64,000 nucleotides of DNA from an uncultured Paracoccaceae bacterium (GTDB taxonomy: Bacteria; Pseudomonadota; Alphaproteobacteria; Rhodobacterales; Rhodobacteraceae): the NCBI GenBank assembly GCA_951812615.1, contig CATOSU010000012.1, forward strand, positions 45,336-109,335. Reading direction: 5' to 3'. Of this stretch, positions 41,795 to 51,187 are shown piece after piece. The first letter of the stretch is position 1. Every line of letters starts with the position of its first letter. The position numbers and the translations under genes were made by a program. The notes under the pieces were generated by a model, which was not told the origin of the DNA, did no database searches, and saw nothing but the letters and a program-made list of their open reading frames with translations.

Positions 41795-42038
41795 CCACCC
41801 CGGTCATATCGCCAAGCCCAAGTGAGGCTCCATCCTCGAAGCGATAGAGAGAACTGGCGCGAAGAAAGCTGCGATTAGACTTGAACTCCCCGCCGCCGCT
41901 CAAGGCCGCGCTGCCCTGGAATGCAGCAATCCCGTCGATCTGGGTGCCCCAGCCGTTGCGTGCCAGCGCCCTGGCAGGGTCCAATGCAGCAATGGCAAGG
42001 AATGCGCCAAGGACAGTTAGACAAGAAACAATTCTCAC
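41795..42038 (-). pseudogene. exported protein N-terminal fragment, fused in frame to panE'
   Basis: From a GTG at 42038: VRIVSCLTVLGAFLAIAALD then PARALA is a typical Sec signal peptide, followed by GTQIDGIAAFQGSAALSGGG and NRSFLRASSLYRFEDGASLG. It resembles the start of a surface-exposed or outer-membrane protein. The frame runs without stop into the panE-like fragment, so a deletion joined the two genes. Confidence 0.5.
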
Positions 42039-42335
42039 AGTTTTATTCTCCGAAGGGCTACTGATGAGGTGGCTCCTACAGCCGCTTGGGTGGCCGATCC
42101 CACGACGGATGGCTGGGTGTATGAACAACCGTTGGCTCCATCTGGCGCATGTTGTTGCTGATTTTCCTCCTGGCCTCAAGCCAGCTAGAATTGGCTGGTA
42201 AATTGAAACTCTTGGACCGGCTACTTAGAGTGTACGACATTCAGGAGTTTCTGGATGTCGTAGCCGTTTCTTCTGAGGACTTTTTCAGCGGTTTCACGTT
42301 GTTCTTCGGTATCGCGTGCTCCATCAAACCCTGCA
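42039..42335. other. intergenic, no gene recognised
   Basis: No supportable gene between the fragment and the parD promoter. Confidence 0.3.
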
Positions 42336-42365
42336 TTGACAAACTTTGCCAAAACTCGCAATAAT
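42336..42365 (+). promoter_or_regulatory. parDE promoter, probably leaderless
   Basis: -35 TTGACA (42336-42341) and -10 AATAAT (42360-42365) with 18-bp spacing. The ATG of parD is only 5 nt downstream of the -10, so transcription would begin at or near the start codon. Confidence 0.5.
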
Positions 42366-42370
42366 TCTTT

Positions 42371-42610
42371 ATGGCGACAATGAATGTATCTCTTCCTGAT
42401 CCGATGAAATCCTGGGTTGAAAACCAGACGAATGACGGACGATTCAGCAATGTCAGCGACTATGTGCGGGACTTGATCCGCCGGGACCAGGCGCGTCAGG
42501 CGGCACTCCAGGAACTTCAGACCCTTATCGATGAAGGCATTGAAAGTGGTGAGCCACGCGAGTTTGACATGGCCGCTTTCATAGAACAGAAGAAATCTGG
42601 AACGCGCTGA
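42371..42610 (+). CDS. parD: ParD-family antitoxin
   Basis: 79 aa. MATMNVSLPDPMKSWVENQT, NDGRFSNVSDYVRDLIRRDQ is the RHH domain, then an acidic/flexible tail (GEPREFDMAAFIEQKK). No Shine-Dalgarno; a consensus promoter lies immediately upstream. ParE follows with no gap. Confidence 0.88.
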   Translation: MATMNVSLPDPMKSWVENQTNDGRFSNVSDYVRDLIRRDQARQAALQELQTLIDEGIESGEPREFDMAAFIEQKKSGTR

Positions 42611-42910
42611 TTGTCTCGCACCGTTCTGTACCGCCCCAGAGCTGAGGCCGACGTCGGAGACATCTGGTCTTACACTGTTTCTGCTTGGTCAGAAGCACAG
42701 GCTATGGACTATCTTGAAGGGTTAGATGCGGCGCTCGCGCTTCTCTCAGACTTTCCGGAAATCGCCCGACTGCGCTCGGAGTTCGTTCCGGCGGTTCGCA
42801 TCTACACCTACAGATCTCACCTGGTAATTTACGCATCAGATGAGACATCGATCGAGGTCATTCGGATACTGCACGCCAAGTCTGATTGGATGAGTTTGCT
42901 TTCCGAGTGA
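42611..42910 (+). CDS. parE: ParE-family toxin
   Basis: 99 aa from a TTG adjacent to the parD stop. SRTVLYRPRAEADVGDIWSY, DYLEGLDAALALLSDFPEIA, FVPAVRIYTYRSHLVIYASD and VIRILHAKSDW are the ParE family landmarks. Intact. Confidence 0.87.
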   Translation: MSRTVLYRPRAEADVGDIWSYTVSAWSEAQAMDYLEGLDAALALLSDFPEIARLRSEFVPAVRIYTYRSHLVIYASDETSIEVIRILHAKSDWMSLLSE

Positions 42911-43029
42911 ACCCGAATTACCGCCCCAAAGGTCCGTTCGGGTAAGCCTCGCTCGGCCTTGGTCCTTCCGCCGAGCGGAAAATAATTGGGCTTTGGGAAG
43001 GGTGTTTCAACTTCTCAAAGGAGATCCCC

Positions 43030-43234
43030 ATGTCCATGACCGTTCAACCCCAGCCAGACCGTCCGAACTCACTACAGGCGTGGGCGGCAAAAGCGGCGCT
43101 GCTATCGCATCGAGGAAACCGGCGGGCTCGTACGGCTCTCAAGGGCCTCGCTTGCGGGCTCGGAGCTGCTCAGCTCCGCAAAGGGCGAGGCCAGTCCTGT
43201 CCTGGCGGAGTTTCTGGCGGGGCAGGGTGGCTGA
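43030..43234 (+). pseudogene. frameshifted small plasmid gene, unrecognised
   Basis: Excellent ribosome binding site (AAAGGAG) before ATG at 43030 (MSMTVQPQPDRPNSLQAWAA). Downstream the more protein-like frame is another one: RCYRIEETGGLVRLSRASLA, GSELLSSAKGEASPVLAEFL to the TGA at 43232. A single-base shift around 43090 would join them to about 68 aa. Family not identified. Confidence 0.4.
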
Positions 43235-43292
43235 GTTTCCCGCTGAGGCAACACCACGGGACCACGCGCACACATGCTGCCGACTTGAAATC

Positions 43293-43310
43293 GTATCTCA
43301 AATGAGATAC
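43293..43310 (+). promoter_or_regulatory. palindrome upstream of relB-like gene (GTATCTCAAATGAGATAC)
   Basis: Perfect 8-bp arms with AA between, 28 bp before the antitoxin start. Probable antitoxin operator. Confidence 0.6.
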
Positions 43311-43338
43311 ACCATTCCCATCAAGTGGAGGACCATCC

Positions 43339-43638
43339 ATGCCTGCCCAAACATCCATGCTTCATGTCCGTGTTGACGATCAGCTGAAAGCACAGGCTTC
43401 GGACGCACTTGCGGGCGTCGGTCTGACGCTCTCCGATGCGGTGCGTATTCTTCTGACCCGCGTGGCCGCAGAAGGCGGATTGCCTGCCGGATTGACCGCT
43501 GATCCGGATGCCTATGACGCCTGGTTCCGGGCGAAGGTACAGGAAGCGCTGGACGATCCAAGCCCCACAACGCCCCATGCCAAGGCGATGCAAGACGCCC
43601 AAGCATTGATTGACGGGAAGCGTCGTGCCCGATCTTGA
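43339..43638 (+). CDS. RelB/DinJ-family antitoxin
   Basis: 99 aa. SMLHVRVDDQLKAQASDALA, GVGLTLSDAVRILLTRVAAE is the RHH of RelB/DinJ antitoxins, with the C-terminal helix WFRAKVQEALDDPSPT. GGAGG precedes the ATG. Overlaps the truncated toxin gene by 14 nt. Confidence 0.87.
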   Translation: MPAQTSMLHVRVDDQLKAQASDALAGVGLTLSDAVRILLTRVAAEGGLPAGLTADPDAYDAWFRAKVQEALDDPSPTTPHAKAMQDAQALIDGKRRARS

Positions 43639-43790
43639 TTGGAAAGCCACGGCCATCGCCGACGTGTTGGCAATCATTGACTACATCTCTGACGACAACC
43701 CGGATGCCGCCCAAGTTCTCAAAGATGAGATTGAACACAAGACGTCCCTCCTTCCAGAACGCCCTCAAATGTACCGCGCGGGCCGGTGCC
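43625..43790 (+). pseudogene. RelE/ParE-family toxin, truncated
   Basis: GTG at 43625: VPDLDWKATAIADVLAIIDY, ISDDNPDAAQVLKDEIEHKT, LPERPQMYRAGR. A normal protein continues with the catalytic strand pair and ends at about 95 aa; here it is cut at residue 55 and joined to unrelated sequence. Antitoxin 43339 is therefore an orphan. Confidence 0.8.
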
Positions 43791-43800
43791 ACGCTTGTGT

Positions 43801-44033
43801 TCAATGAAATCGACCCCTTTCGCCAGCGCCTCCTGCGGACCCTCTTCGGTGGCGAGGTGACGGGCCATGACGGCGAGCATATCGACAATCTGCTGCAGAC
43901 GCCGCTTCCGCTCCGGGCTGAGGCTGTTGTCTGGCCGCCCTTCCAGCCTGATCTGGCGCGTTCGGCTCAAATCGGACAGCAGCAAACACCGCGAGAGCGC
44001 AGATCCAGCCCTCTGCAGCGCGTAAGGCGCCAA
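43801..44033 (-). pseudogene. unrecognised C-terminal fragment
   Basis: A minus-strand frame reads MAPYALQRAGSALSRCLLLS, DLSRTRQIRLEGRPDNSLSP, and LATEEGPQEALAKGVDFIEH, compositionally protein-like, then runs into the antisense of the truncated toxin. Likely the remaining part of a plasmid gene cut by the same deletion. Confidence 0.3.
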
Positions 44034-44206
44034 TATGGTTCAATATCCGGACACCCCCAACAAAATCGACCGGACCATCCAATTCGTCGAGAAATCAAGC
44101 GAGTTTCCACACATCCTCGGCTCAATCCTGCCGTCCGCCGCAGGACGCACGAAGGTCCGCAACGGGCCGTCCACGATCTGGGTGATGTGGGAGAATATTG
44201 GTGAGG

Positions 44207-45130
44207 TCAAAGCGGCGGCGGGAAGCCGCGCATTCTGCGCGAGCGGTTGCGAGCCAGTTCCAACCCGGTGCGTATCGCCACCGAGCCGATCACTATTGCT
44301 CCTCCGACAATCGTGACGCGCGACGGAGTTTCAGCGATGAAGAGCCAGACCCAGACCGGACCGAGGGCAAACTCCAGCAGCATGAACAGGGTTAGTTCGG
44401 CGGCCACAAGGTGTTTCGACGCAGCGATGAACAACGCGTTGGCCAATCCCGAAAGAATTCCACCCAGCAGAAAGCAAAGTAGTATGTCGCGCAGCGGAAT
44501 TGCCAGATCGTCCCAGCGCAGCACCAGTGCGATTATTATGATAAAACTTCCCGAGACGATCAGTGACGGCAGCATTTCGATCCCCCGGTGGCGGCGCACG
44601 ATGATCGCGTAGCACGAGAAACACAGAGCCGTCAGTAAAGCCATCAGGTTGCCATAGTGCGAGCCCGCGCCGATCCCGCCAGAGACCATCACCACGATCC
44701 CGACAGCGGCGGCGCTCATCGTCAGCATGGTCGCGCGCGTCAGCCGTTCACCGAGAAGAATCCGTGCGAGTCCGGCGGAGAAGAACGGAATGGCGCTCAA
44801 CATGAAAAGCGTGTTGGCGACGGTGGTGTTTGTGATCGACTGCAAAAAGCAAATGCTGGCGACAGCCAGCAAGACCCCGGCCAGCAGACCGGGGCGCCCG
44901 ATGCCGCGGATGCGTGCCGGAGCCGCGCGACCGTGGCGCAGCGCCATGATCAGCGTGACCATGACGATCAAAGCAATCGAGCGGTAGAAATTGATCTGCC
45001 AAACATCCGCTGCCTCGATCGCGCGGACCACCAACCCACCAAAGCTGATGCCGACTGAGCTGACAATCATGAGACCCATCGCCCAGGCACGTCGCGAAGG
45101 CTGCGGTAGGGTATCGGGCAAGGCGGTCAT
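44207..45130 (-). CDS. DMT superfamily transporter (EamA)
   Basis: 307 aa. Ten hydrophobic segments arranged as two EamA repeats, for example GLMIVSSVGISFGGLVVRAI, LLAGVLLAVASICFLQSITN and LTLFMLLEFALGPVWVWLFI. Metabolite exporters or importers of the drug/metabolite family. Start at 45130 (MTALPDTLPQPSRRAW) is chosen over 45190 by hydropathy; neither has a clear ribosome binding site. Intact length. Confidence 0.85.
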   Translation of the reverse strand: MTALPDTLPQPSRRAWAMGLMIVSSVGISFGGLVVRAIEAADVWQINFYRSIALIVMVTLIMALRHGRAAPARIRGIGRPGLLAGVLLAVASICFLQSITNTTVANTLFMLSAIPFFSAGLARILLGERLTRATMLTMSAAAVGIVVMVSGGIGAGSHYGNLMALLTALCFSCYAIIVRRHRGIEMLPSLIVSGSFIIIIALVLRWDDLAIPLRDILLCFLLGGILSGLANALFIAASKHLVAAELTLFMLLEFALGPVWVWLFIAETPSRVTIVGGAIVIGSVAIRTGLELARNRSRRMRGFPPPL

Positions 45131-45491
45131 CAGCGCACGCGCGATAGGGATTGGGTGGCAAGCAGGGCCATCACCGTCCGACGGTAGCACAAGATGGCGT
45201 TCGAGACGTCAAATTCCGCGACAGTATGTGTCGGTCACGGACCGGTCGCGGTAGATTTAGCCGGTTTCGGCGACAACTGGAAAGCCGGCAATGTCGCGGT
45301 CCATGCACCAGAAATGCTGCGTGATCGATTAAGGTCCGGAGTGACAGGCCGCAATGCAGCGTGTCGAGGTCACGACGTGTGACCGCTGTGGGCCGTTCCC
45401 GTTGATGCACCACTTTGTCGCAACGTTCGTCATACGTACTCCGCGCGGAATGCTGAAAACTTTTGGAGGCACCTTCTTTCGAAATCTGACC
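45131..45491. other. intergenic without recognisable gene
   Basis: No supportable gene or repeat; lies between the DMT gene's start and the end of the MFS fragment. Confidence 0.3.
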
Positions 45492-46318
45492 TTACCAGAT
45501 ACGCATTACGAAGCCTGCTAGTAAAAGGAACCCCAGGCCGCCAGCCCAACTCAGCGCCGAGGCAAAGCTCAACAGATCCGCCAGAACTCCGAGAAATATG
45601 GCCCCGCCGGCGGCAGAACCGATACCGACCATGACCCAAAGACTCATCACACGGCCGCGCAGATCGTCCTCCAGATCAATCTGGATGGCGGTTTGCATCG
45701 ACACCCCAGTCATTGTCGCCGCAAAACCCAGGCAGGCGATAAGGAATACCGACAGGTGCCAGGATGACGAGAGCCCGACGACCGGCACCAGAGCGGCCCC
45801 GATGATGGCGCTGATTAGTGCGGGTCGCGGCAATTGCCCGACGATCTGGCCCGGCAGCGCGGCCTTAGCCGTGCCGGCAAAAAGCGCCCCGAACCCCGCC
45901 GCCGAGGTCAATAGCCCTAGGCCGGTGGCGCCTCTGTCAAATACGCCATCCGCAAGCACCGGCAAAATCTCCAGCGTGCCTCGGATGATGAAGGCGAAGA
46001 TACCGGTGATCAAAATGGCCTGGCGGATCAAGGGGGTGTGCAAGACGTGGCGGATGCCGATGACCAGAGCCTGCAGAAATGGTTCGACCTCTGCAGCAGA
46101 GCGGGTCCGTTCGCGTGGCCTAAGAAAGGACAATGCCAAAATGAATGGCAGATAACACACTGCCTGGATCAATAGTGACGGGCCGATCCCCCAGAAAGCG
46201 ATCAGCCAACCGCCGATGGCAGGCCCGGTCAACCGCGCGAGATTGAAGTTGATCGCAGTCAGGCTGATGACTGAGGCCACGGCAGTGCGATCGACCAGCC
46301 GTGCAGCGTGTTCAAGCG
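45492..46318 (-). pseudogene. MFS transporter (MFS_3 / enterobactin-exporter-like), 5'-truncated
   Basis: The frame from about 46318 contains RLVDRTAVASVISLTAINFN, LARLTGPAIGGWLIAFWGIG and later LRGRVMSLWVMVGIGSAAGG, typical of the MFS_3/TMP family. About 275 residues remain, beginning inside transmembrane segments 4-5. The first four helices are lost at the point where the divergent hydrolase gene begins. Confidence 0.75.
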
Positions 46319-46319
46319 G

Positions 46320-47553
46320 TGTGACGGAACGATTTCTGGAACAACTCGATATTGACCGGGAAAACGTGAACCCGGATCGATTGCAGGCGGTACTGCTGCA
46401 GGTCGAGGCGGCGCGGGCCACGTCGGCAGCGATTGAAGCGCGTTGGGAGGAGGCGTTTTTCGGCCCTGATCCGCAGACCGATCAGGAACTGGTGTCGATT
46501 GAAACCGCACGGCTGACGCAGCGCCACAAGCTTAACTCGCTGCGCAAGGAATTCCGTTTTCTGCGTAAAAAACTTGCCCGGGTTCATGTCATGACCCCGC
46601 CCACCAAGGGCGAAATCGAAGCGGCTTATGGTGGGTATCGCGATTATCGGGCACCGTTGTTTGCCGCACCGGATCCAATGCCAGAGGTCGAGGTGTCGCG
46701 GCGAGTACCGGGGAATGTCGGCACCGATTACTGGCTGCGCTTCCGGTCTCCGCATCCCCGGCTGAATGACTTGGTCTATGCTCGCGTGCATGAACCCGCA
46801 GGTGTTGCAAACCCACCGACACTGGTTTTTGGCCATGGTATCTGTGTCGATTTTGACCATTGGCGCGGCTTGATCGATGAGGTCGATGCGCTGTGTGAAA
46901 TGGGCGTTCGCGTCATCCGGCATGAAGCGCCGTTTCATGGCCGCCGCCGTCCAGAGGGGCTTTACTCGGGCGAGAAAACCGTGGCGACCACACCAATGGG
47001 GCCGCTGGACAGCTTTTCCGGCTCGATCCGGGAATGGTCGGTTCTGCTGGACTGGGTCCGGCGCACCAATCATGGGCCGCTGGCCGTGGGCGGATCGAGC
47101 CTCGGCGCGCTGACTTCGCTTCTCTGTGCCGATGTGGCGCGGAATTGGCCAGCGGATATTCGACCCCAGGCTCTGCTGTTGATCACACACAGCGGGCATC
47201 AGCGCGACGCGCTTGTGAACGGCGCGCTGGCCGAAGTGTGGCAGGCACGCGACGGGATGCAGGCCGCCGGCTGGACCATCGAAGATGCCTACGACTACAT
47301 ACGCCTGCTCGACCCGGCCTGGGACGTGCCACCGGTGGTGAAACCAGAAAACATCATCTCGATTCTGGGCAAGTACGATCACGTCACACCTTACGAGTCA
47401 GGCATCGAAATCCTCGACGCATGGGGTGTACCGGTCGAAAACCGGTTCCTGTGGAAACGAGGGCATTTTTCGGTTCCGATGACGATGATCCGGAACGATG
47501 AGCCGTTAAAGGCTTTCGTAGGCGTTCTGAACTCCCTGCAAAACCGAAGATGA
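46320..47553 (+). CDS. alpha/beta hydrolase family protein, possibly 5'-truncated
   Basis: About 410 aa from a GTG at 46320. An N-terminal helical region (DRENVNPDRLQAVLLQVEAA) precedes the hydrolase core: PPTLVFGHGICVDFDHWRG (oxyanion region), nucleophile Ser in AVGGSSLGALTSLL, Asp in ILGKYDHVTPYESG and His in WKRGHFSVPM. Full catalytic triad is present. The beginning coincides with the break in the MFS gene, so the native start may be lost. Overlaps the acyltransferase by 4 nt (ATGA), so they act together, perhaps in lipid remodelling. Confidence 0.75.
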
Positions 47554-48956
47554 ACAGCGAGGTCACCCTTCCGCTGTGGATCTTCTCGATCCTTGGGCTG
47601 GCGTTTCTCTTTGTCTTCTTTCAATACGTAATCTACCCGCTCATCGCGTCGTTCATCTCGGCGCGGTCGCGTGTCGTGACAGAAGAGCTGAACCCGATGC
47701 TTCAGCTTCAGATGTCACCGTTCACCCTCACCCGCCGCCACGTTCTGGCCGACCGCCTGGCCAACGATCCGGAGGTGGAGGCCCGGCTGGATGACTTTGC
47801 CCGCAAAAGAGGGTCAAGCAAGGAACGGGTCAGACGGGAAGCCTGGCGTTATGCTTGGGATATCGTGCCGGCCTTCAACCCCTATTTCTATTTCCGGTTG
47901 GGATACCGCATGGCGCGGGCTGCGATACGGGCGCTCTACAGGATCCGGGTGGCCTTCGAAGACGAAGATTCGATGATGGACGTCAGGCCGGAAAACGCGG
48001 TGGTGTTTGTCATCAATCACCGGTCGAATATCGATTACACGATGGCCAATTACCTGACCTCGGAACGTACCATGCTGTCTTTCGGTGTCGGCGAATGGTC
48101 CCGTATCTGGCCGCTGCAGCCTTTTTTCCGGATGGCAGGTGGCTATTTCGTTCGGCGCGGAGAAAAGGATCCACTCTATCGCCTGCTGCTAAAGCGATAT
48201 GTCCAGATGGCAACCGCAGCGCGGGTGCCGCACGCGATTTTCATCGAAGGGCAGTTGTCGAACGACGGTGCAGTCAACCCCGCACGGGTTGGCATCCTGA
48301 GCTACATCACCGAGCATTTTGACCCGGCAACCACACCCGACATCCAGTTCATCCCGATCGGGCTGAATTACGACCAGGTGGTCGAAGACGTGAATACGAC
48401 GCGCTTCACCTCCGAAGAATTCCAGGCCAAGGGCCGGTTCTACGTGTTGCGCAAAGGGGTTGTGTTCCTGCTGCGTGTGCTCGTCGAGCTGATCCTGCGG
48501 CGGCAGCGATTCGGCCTGCATTGCTCGAATTTCGGTCGGCCGCTGTCCTTTGCCGACTGGCTGAATGCGCGCGGGGTGGATTGGCCAACGCTCGACCGGA
48601 CGGCGCGGTTCGAACAAATCCAGGCATTGGGTGACGTACTGACCGGCAGGATCACCGCACTGGTGCCTGCAACCCCAATGGCGCTGCTATGCCGCGTCTG
48701 GTTTGAAGCCCCAGAGGCAGTCCTGACCCGGACAGAGGCGGAAGGCTCCTTTCGACGTACCGCAGCACGCTTGCAGGACGCCGAATGTCACGTGGTCCTG
48801 CATAACAACAGCCTCTCGGAAAGCTTCGAACAGGCGCTCTCCCACGCGCTGCGCCGTTCGATGCTCGTGTCCGGACAAAACGGGGTGTCGGCACCAATGA
48901 GCAACAGGGCACTGGTCAATTACTATGGAAATTCGGTGAGCCAGTTTCTGGAGTGA
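47550..48956 (+). CDS. PlsB/GPAT-like glycerol-phosphate acyltransferase family protein
   Basis: 468 aa. N-terminal membrane anchor LWIFSILGLAFLFVFFQYVI. Acyltransferase blocks: NHRSNIDYTMANYL (HX4D-like motif I, His and Asp), GGYFVRRGEKDPLYR (II), IFIEGQLSNDG (III) and FIPIGLNYDQV (IV), in the order of the glycerol-3-phosphate acyltransferase superfamily. Shorter than PlsB (about 800 aa). Likely transfers an acyl group to a glycerol- or lysolipid at the inner membrane. Confidence 0.85.
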   Translation: MNSEVTLPLWIFSILGLAFLFVFFQYVIYPLIASFISARSRVVTEELNPMLQLQMSPFTLTRRHVLADRLANDPEVEARLDDFARKRGSSKERVRREAWRYAWDIVPAFNPYFYFRLGYRMARAAIRALYRIRVAFEDEDSMMDVRPENAVVFVINHRSNIDYTMANYLTSERTMLSFGVGEWSRIWPLQPFFRMAGGYFVRRGEKDPLYRLLLKRYVQMATAARVPHAIFIEGQLSNDGAVNPARVGILSYITEHFDPATTPDIQFIPIGLNYDQVVEDVNTTRFTSEEFQAKGRFYVLRKGVVFLLRVLVELILRRQRFGLHCSNFGRPLSFADWLNARGVDWPTLDRTARFEQIQALGDVLTGRITALVPATPMALLCRVWFEAPEAVLTRTEAEGSFRRTAARLQDAECHVVLHNNSLSESFEQALSHALRRSMLVSGQNGVSAPMSNRALVNYYGNSVSQFLE

Positions 48957-49301
48957 CAGGGCTTTGTTGCACAATTTTGTCGATAGTCGAACTTCTGAAT
49001 TCCCCGTTCTCCGGGCAGACATATCCTGCTGCAACGGTATCTGGAATCCCCAACCCACTCGAAATTGACTTGCTTAAATAGAAGTATCCGATGATGCGAG
49101 TTTGCGTGCGACTCGATGTTGCGGCTGCGGCGAATGGCCGGATTGGTGAAGCCGCATCGCAGCGCATGATCGCGTTTCTAAGGTCCGGACTGGGCCGATT
49201 CGCACATTTCCCGCAGATCGTATAGACTCCAGACGGGTGGTCCGATGCAAAAACTGCCCGCCCCAGAGAGGGGCGGGCTAGAGTAGCGGTGGCGATCCGC
49301 A
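48957..49301. other. intergenic, likely IS end remnant
   Basis: GGGCTTTGTTGCACAA at 48960 resembles terminal sequences of several IS families, but no transposase part was found. Nothing else is supportable. Confidence 0.3.
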
Positions 49302-49826
49302 TCAATACTCGCAGGCCAGCATCACCGTGAGCACCCTGCAGGTGACGTCTGGGTTGGCTTCGTCGGGTGAGTGGTATTTGAGTTCCCTGTCGAAATAGTC
49401 GATCTTCCAGAAGATCCTTTCGCCTTCGCATTCCAAAGCCCCGAAGTCGTGCTCGCCACGCGGGTCGTTGTCTTCGGAGAATGAGTCGAACGCGGCGATT
49501 GTGGTCATGATCCGGGGGAACGTGTCGTCACCGAGTGCCTGGATGCCCTCGGTGAGGACAACGGTGCCGTGCAGGACATCGCCACGGCGGAACGCGTCGT
49601 TGAGGCGGCAGATGCGCTTCTTGCGGAAATCCTCGTCGATCTCCCAGGCCATATGCGTTTCGCCGCCGCAGGCCTCGCAATGGGCTTCGTCGAAGATCGC
49701 CTGCAGCTCCCACTTACCGGTCATCCGGTTCCAGATTGCCCAGGCATCGCGCAGGACGGCGGTGGCCTGGCAGGCGCTGCAGACCGGGTAAGCGCCAACA
49801 AGGCCGCTCAGGTCTTGTGTCGTCAT
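49302..49826 (-). CDS. DUF3768 family protein
   Basis: 174 aa. An N-terminal zinc-ribbon-like part (YPVCSACQATAVLRD, EAHCEACGGETHMAWEI) is followed by the DUF3768 domain: ICRLNDAFRRGDVLHGTVVL, TEGIQALGDDTF, NDPRGEHDFGALECEGERIF, WKIDYFDRELKYHSPD and LTVMLACEY. Common on rhizobial and roseobacter plasmids, function unknown. Start at 49826 has GGAAGAG upstream. Confidence 0.85.
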   Translation of the reverse strand: MTTQDLSGLVGAYPVCSACQATAVLRDAWAIWNRMTGKWELQAIFDEAHCEACGGETHMAWEIDEDFRKKRICRLNDAFRRGDVLHGTVVLTEGIQALGDDTFPRIMTTIAAFDSFSEDNDPRGEHDFGALECEGERIFWKIDYFDRELKYHSPDEANPDVTCRVLTVMLACEY

Positions 49827-50020
49827 CTCATCTCTTCCTTCGCTGGGTGGCCGCCCGAACCGATTTCGGGCGCACCCGCCGAAGGACGAGCAGGCGACGG
49901 GAAGGAACAATTGTGATCTCAGTGTAACCGGGCTTGCCGATCTGACTACTGCCCCTCCCGGCCCCTGACGGGTCCTGCGCGTCCCTATCCGGGTGATGTA
50001 ATCGGCGGGACAATTGGGTC

Positions 50021-51175
50021 ATGCACCCGCCTATCACAACGCTTGGCCTGGCCTGGAGCCGATATGGCAACAAGAGCTTCGGCATCCGGCAGGCCGACCG
50101 GATGCAGCATCTTTATGTCATCGGTCAGACCGGGGCCGGCAAGTCGACCCTGCTCTTGAACATGGCGCTGCAGGATGCGGCGCAGGGCGCCGGGTTCTGT
50201 CTCATCGATCCGCATGGCGATCTGGCCGAGGATCTTGCGGCGCGGATCGGTGATCGCGCCCAAATCTGGCGGCCCCATGACCGTGATTGCCCGCTTGGCT
50301 ACAACCCATTGACGCGCACTTCGCCAGCCCTGCGCCCGCTGGTGACCTCCGGCCTCATCGCCACTTTACGCCATCAATGGGCCGATGCCTGGGGCGTGCG
50401 CATGGAACATCTCCTGCGCCATGCGGTACTTGCATTGCTGGACCAGCCGACCACTGATCTGCGTGACATCATGCGGCTGTTTCTGAACCGTGAATTCCGC
50501 AAAGAGGTAATCACCCGCATCGCCGATCCGCAGCTTCGGCAGTTCTGGACCGAGGAATATCCCGGCATGAACTACAAGACCGCCGCCGATGGTGTGGTGC
50601 CGATTGCCAACAAGCTCGGCACGTTCCTCAGTCATCCGGTGGTGCGGCAGGCTCTTTGCCAGCCTGCTGAACCTCTGCGGTTCCGCTCGCTCATGGATGA
50701 TGGCGGCATCCTGATCGTCAATCTTGCCAAGGGGCAGCTAGGCTCAGACATTGCCAACCTGCTCGGCGGGTTGGTGGTCTCGGCCCTGACCCATGCCGCC
50801 TTCACGCGGGATCTCAGCAGTGCAAGGCGACCCTTCATGCTCTACGTGGACGAGTTCCACAACTTCACTACGGATGCCCTGGCCGAAACCCTGTCCGAGA
50901 CCCGGAAATACGGGCTGTCGCTCACGCTAGCGCAGCAGCATTGCCGACAGAGCTCCGATGCTCTGTTTGCCGGCATCATGGGCAATGTCGGCAGTCTGGT
51001 CGCCTATCGCACCGGCCCGCTCGATGCGGGCCTCATCGCCCAGCAGCTGGGCGATGTCACGCCGGAACAGCTGATTGCAATGCCCAATTACCAGACCCTC
51101 GTGCGCCTGATGGTGGACGGCACGCAATCCCGTGCCTTCTCGGCCGAGATGCCACCGCCGCCCGGGCACACCTAA
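50021..51175 (+). CDS. HerA/TraD-like DNA-translocating ATPase
   Basis: 384 aa. Walker A in HLYVIGQTGAGKSTLLLNMA (residues 30-50), Walker B FMLYVDEFHNFTTD (about 266), and ALFAGIMGNVGSLVAYRTGP as arginine-finger region. Type IV secretion coupling proteins and HerA helicases share this FtsK-like fold. No N-terminal transmembrane segment, so it is a soluble version. First gene of a module with the serine recombinase (12 nt downstream). Confidence 0.85.
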   Translation: MHPPITTLGLAWSRYGNKSFGIRQADRMQHLYVIGQTGAGKSTLLLNMALQDAAQGAGFCLIDPHGDLAEDLAARIGDRAQIWRPHDRDCPLGYNPLTRTSPALRPLVTSGLIATLRHQWADAWGVRMEHLLRHAVLALLDQPTTDLRDIMRLFLNREFRKEVITRIADPQLRQFWTEEYPGMNYKTAADGVVPIANKLGTFLSHPVVRQALCQPAEPLRFRSLMDDGGILIVNLAKGQLGSDIANLLGGLVVSALTHAAFTRDLSSARRPFMLYVDEFHNFTTDALAETLSETRKYGLSLTLAQQHCRQSSDALFAGIMGNVGSLVAYRTGPLDAGLIAQQLGDVTPEQLIAMPNYQTLVRLMVDGTQSRAFSAEMPPPPGHT

Positions 51176-51187
51176 CACTTAACACTC

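Noticed and set aside
46312..47382. 356-aa open frame opposite the hydrolase
   Set aside because: Antisense shadow; the plus strand has a complete catalytic triad.
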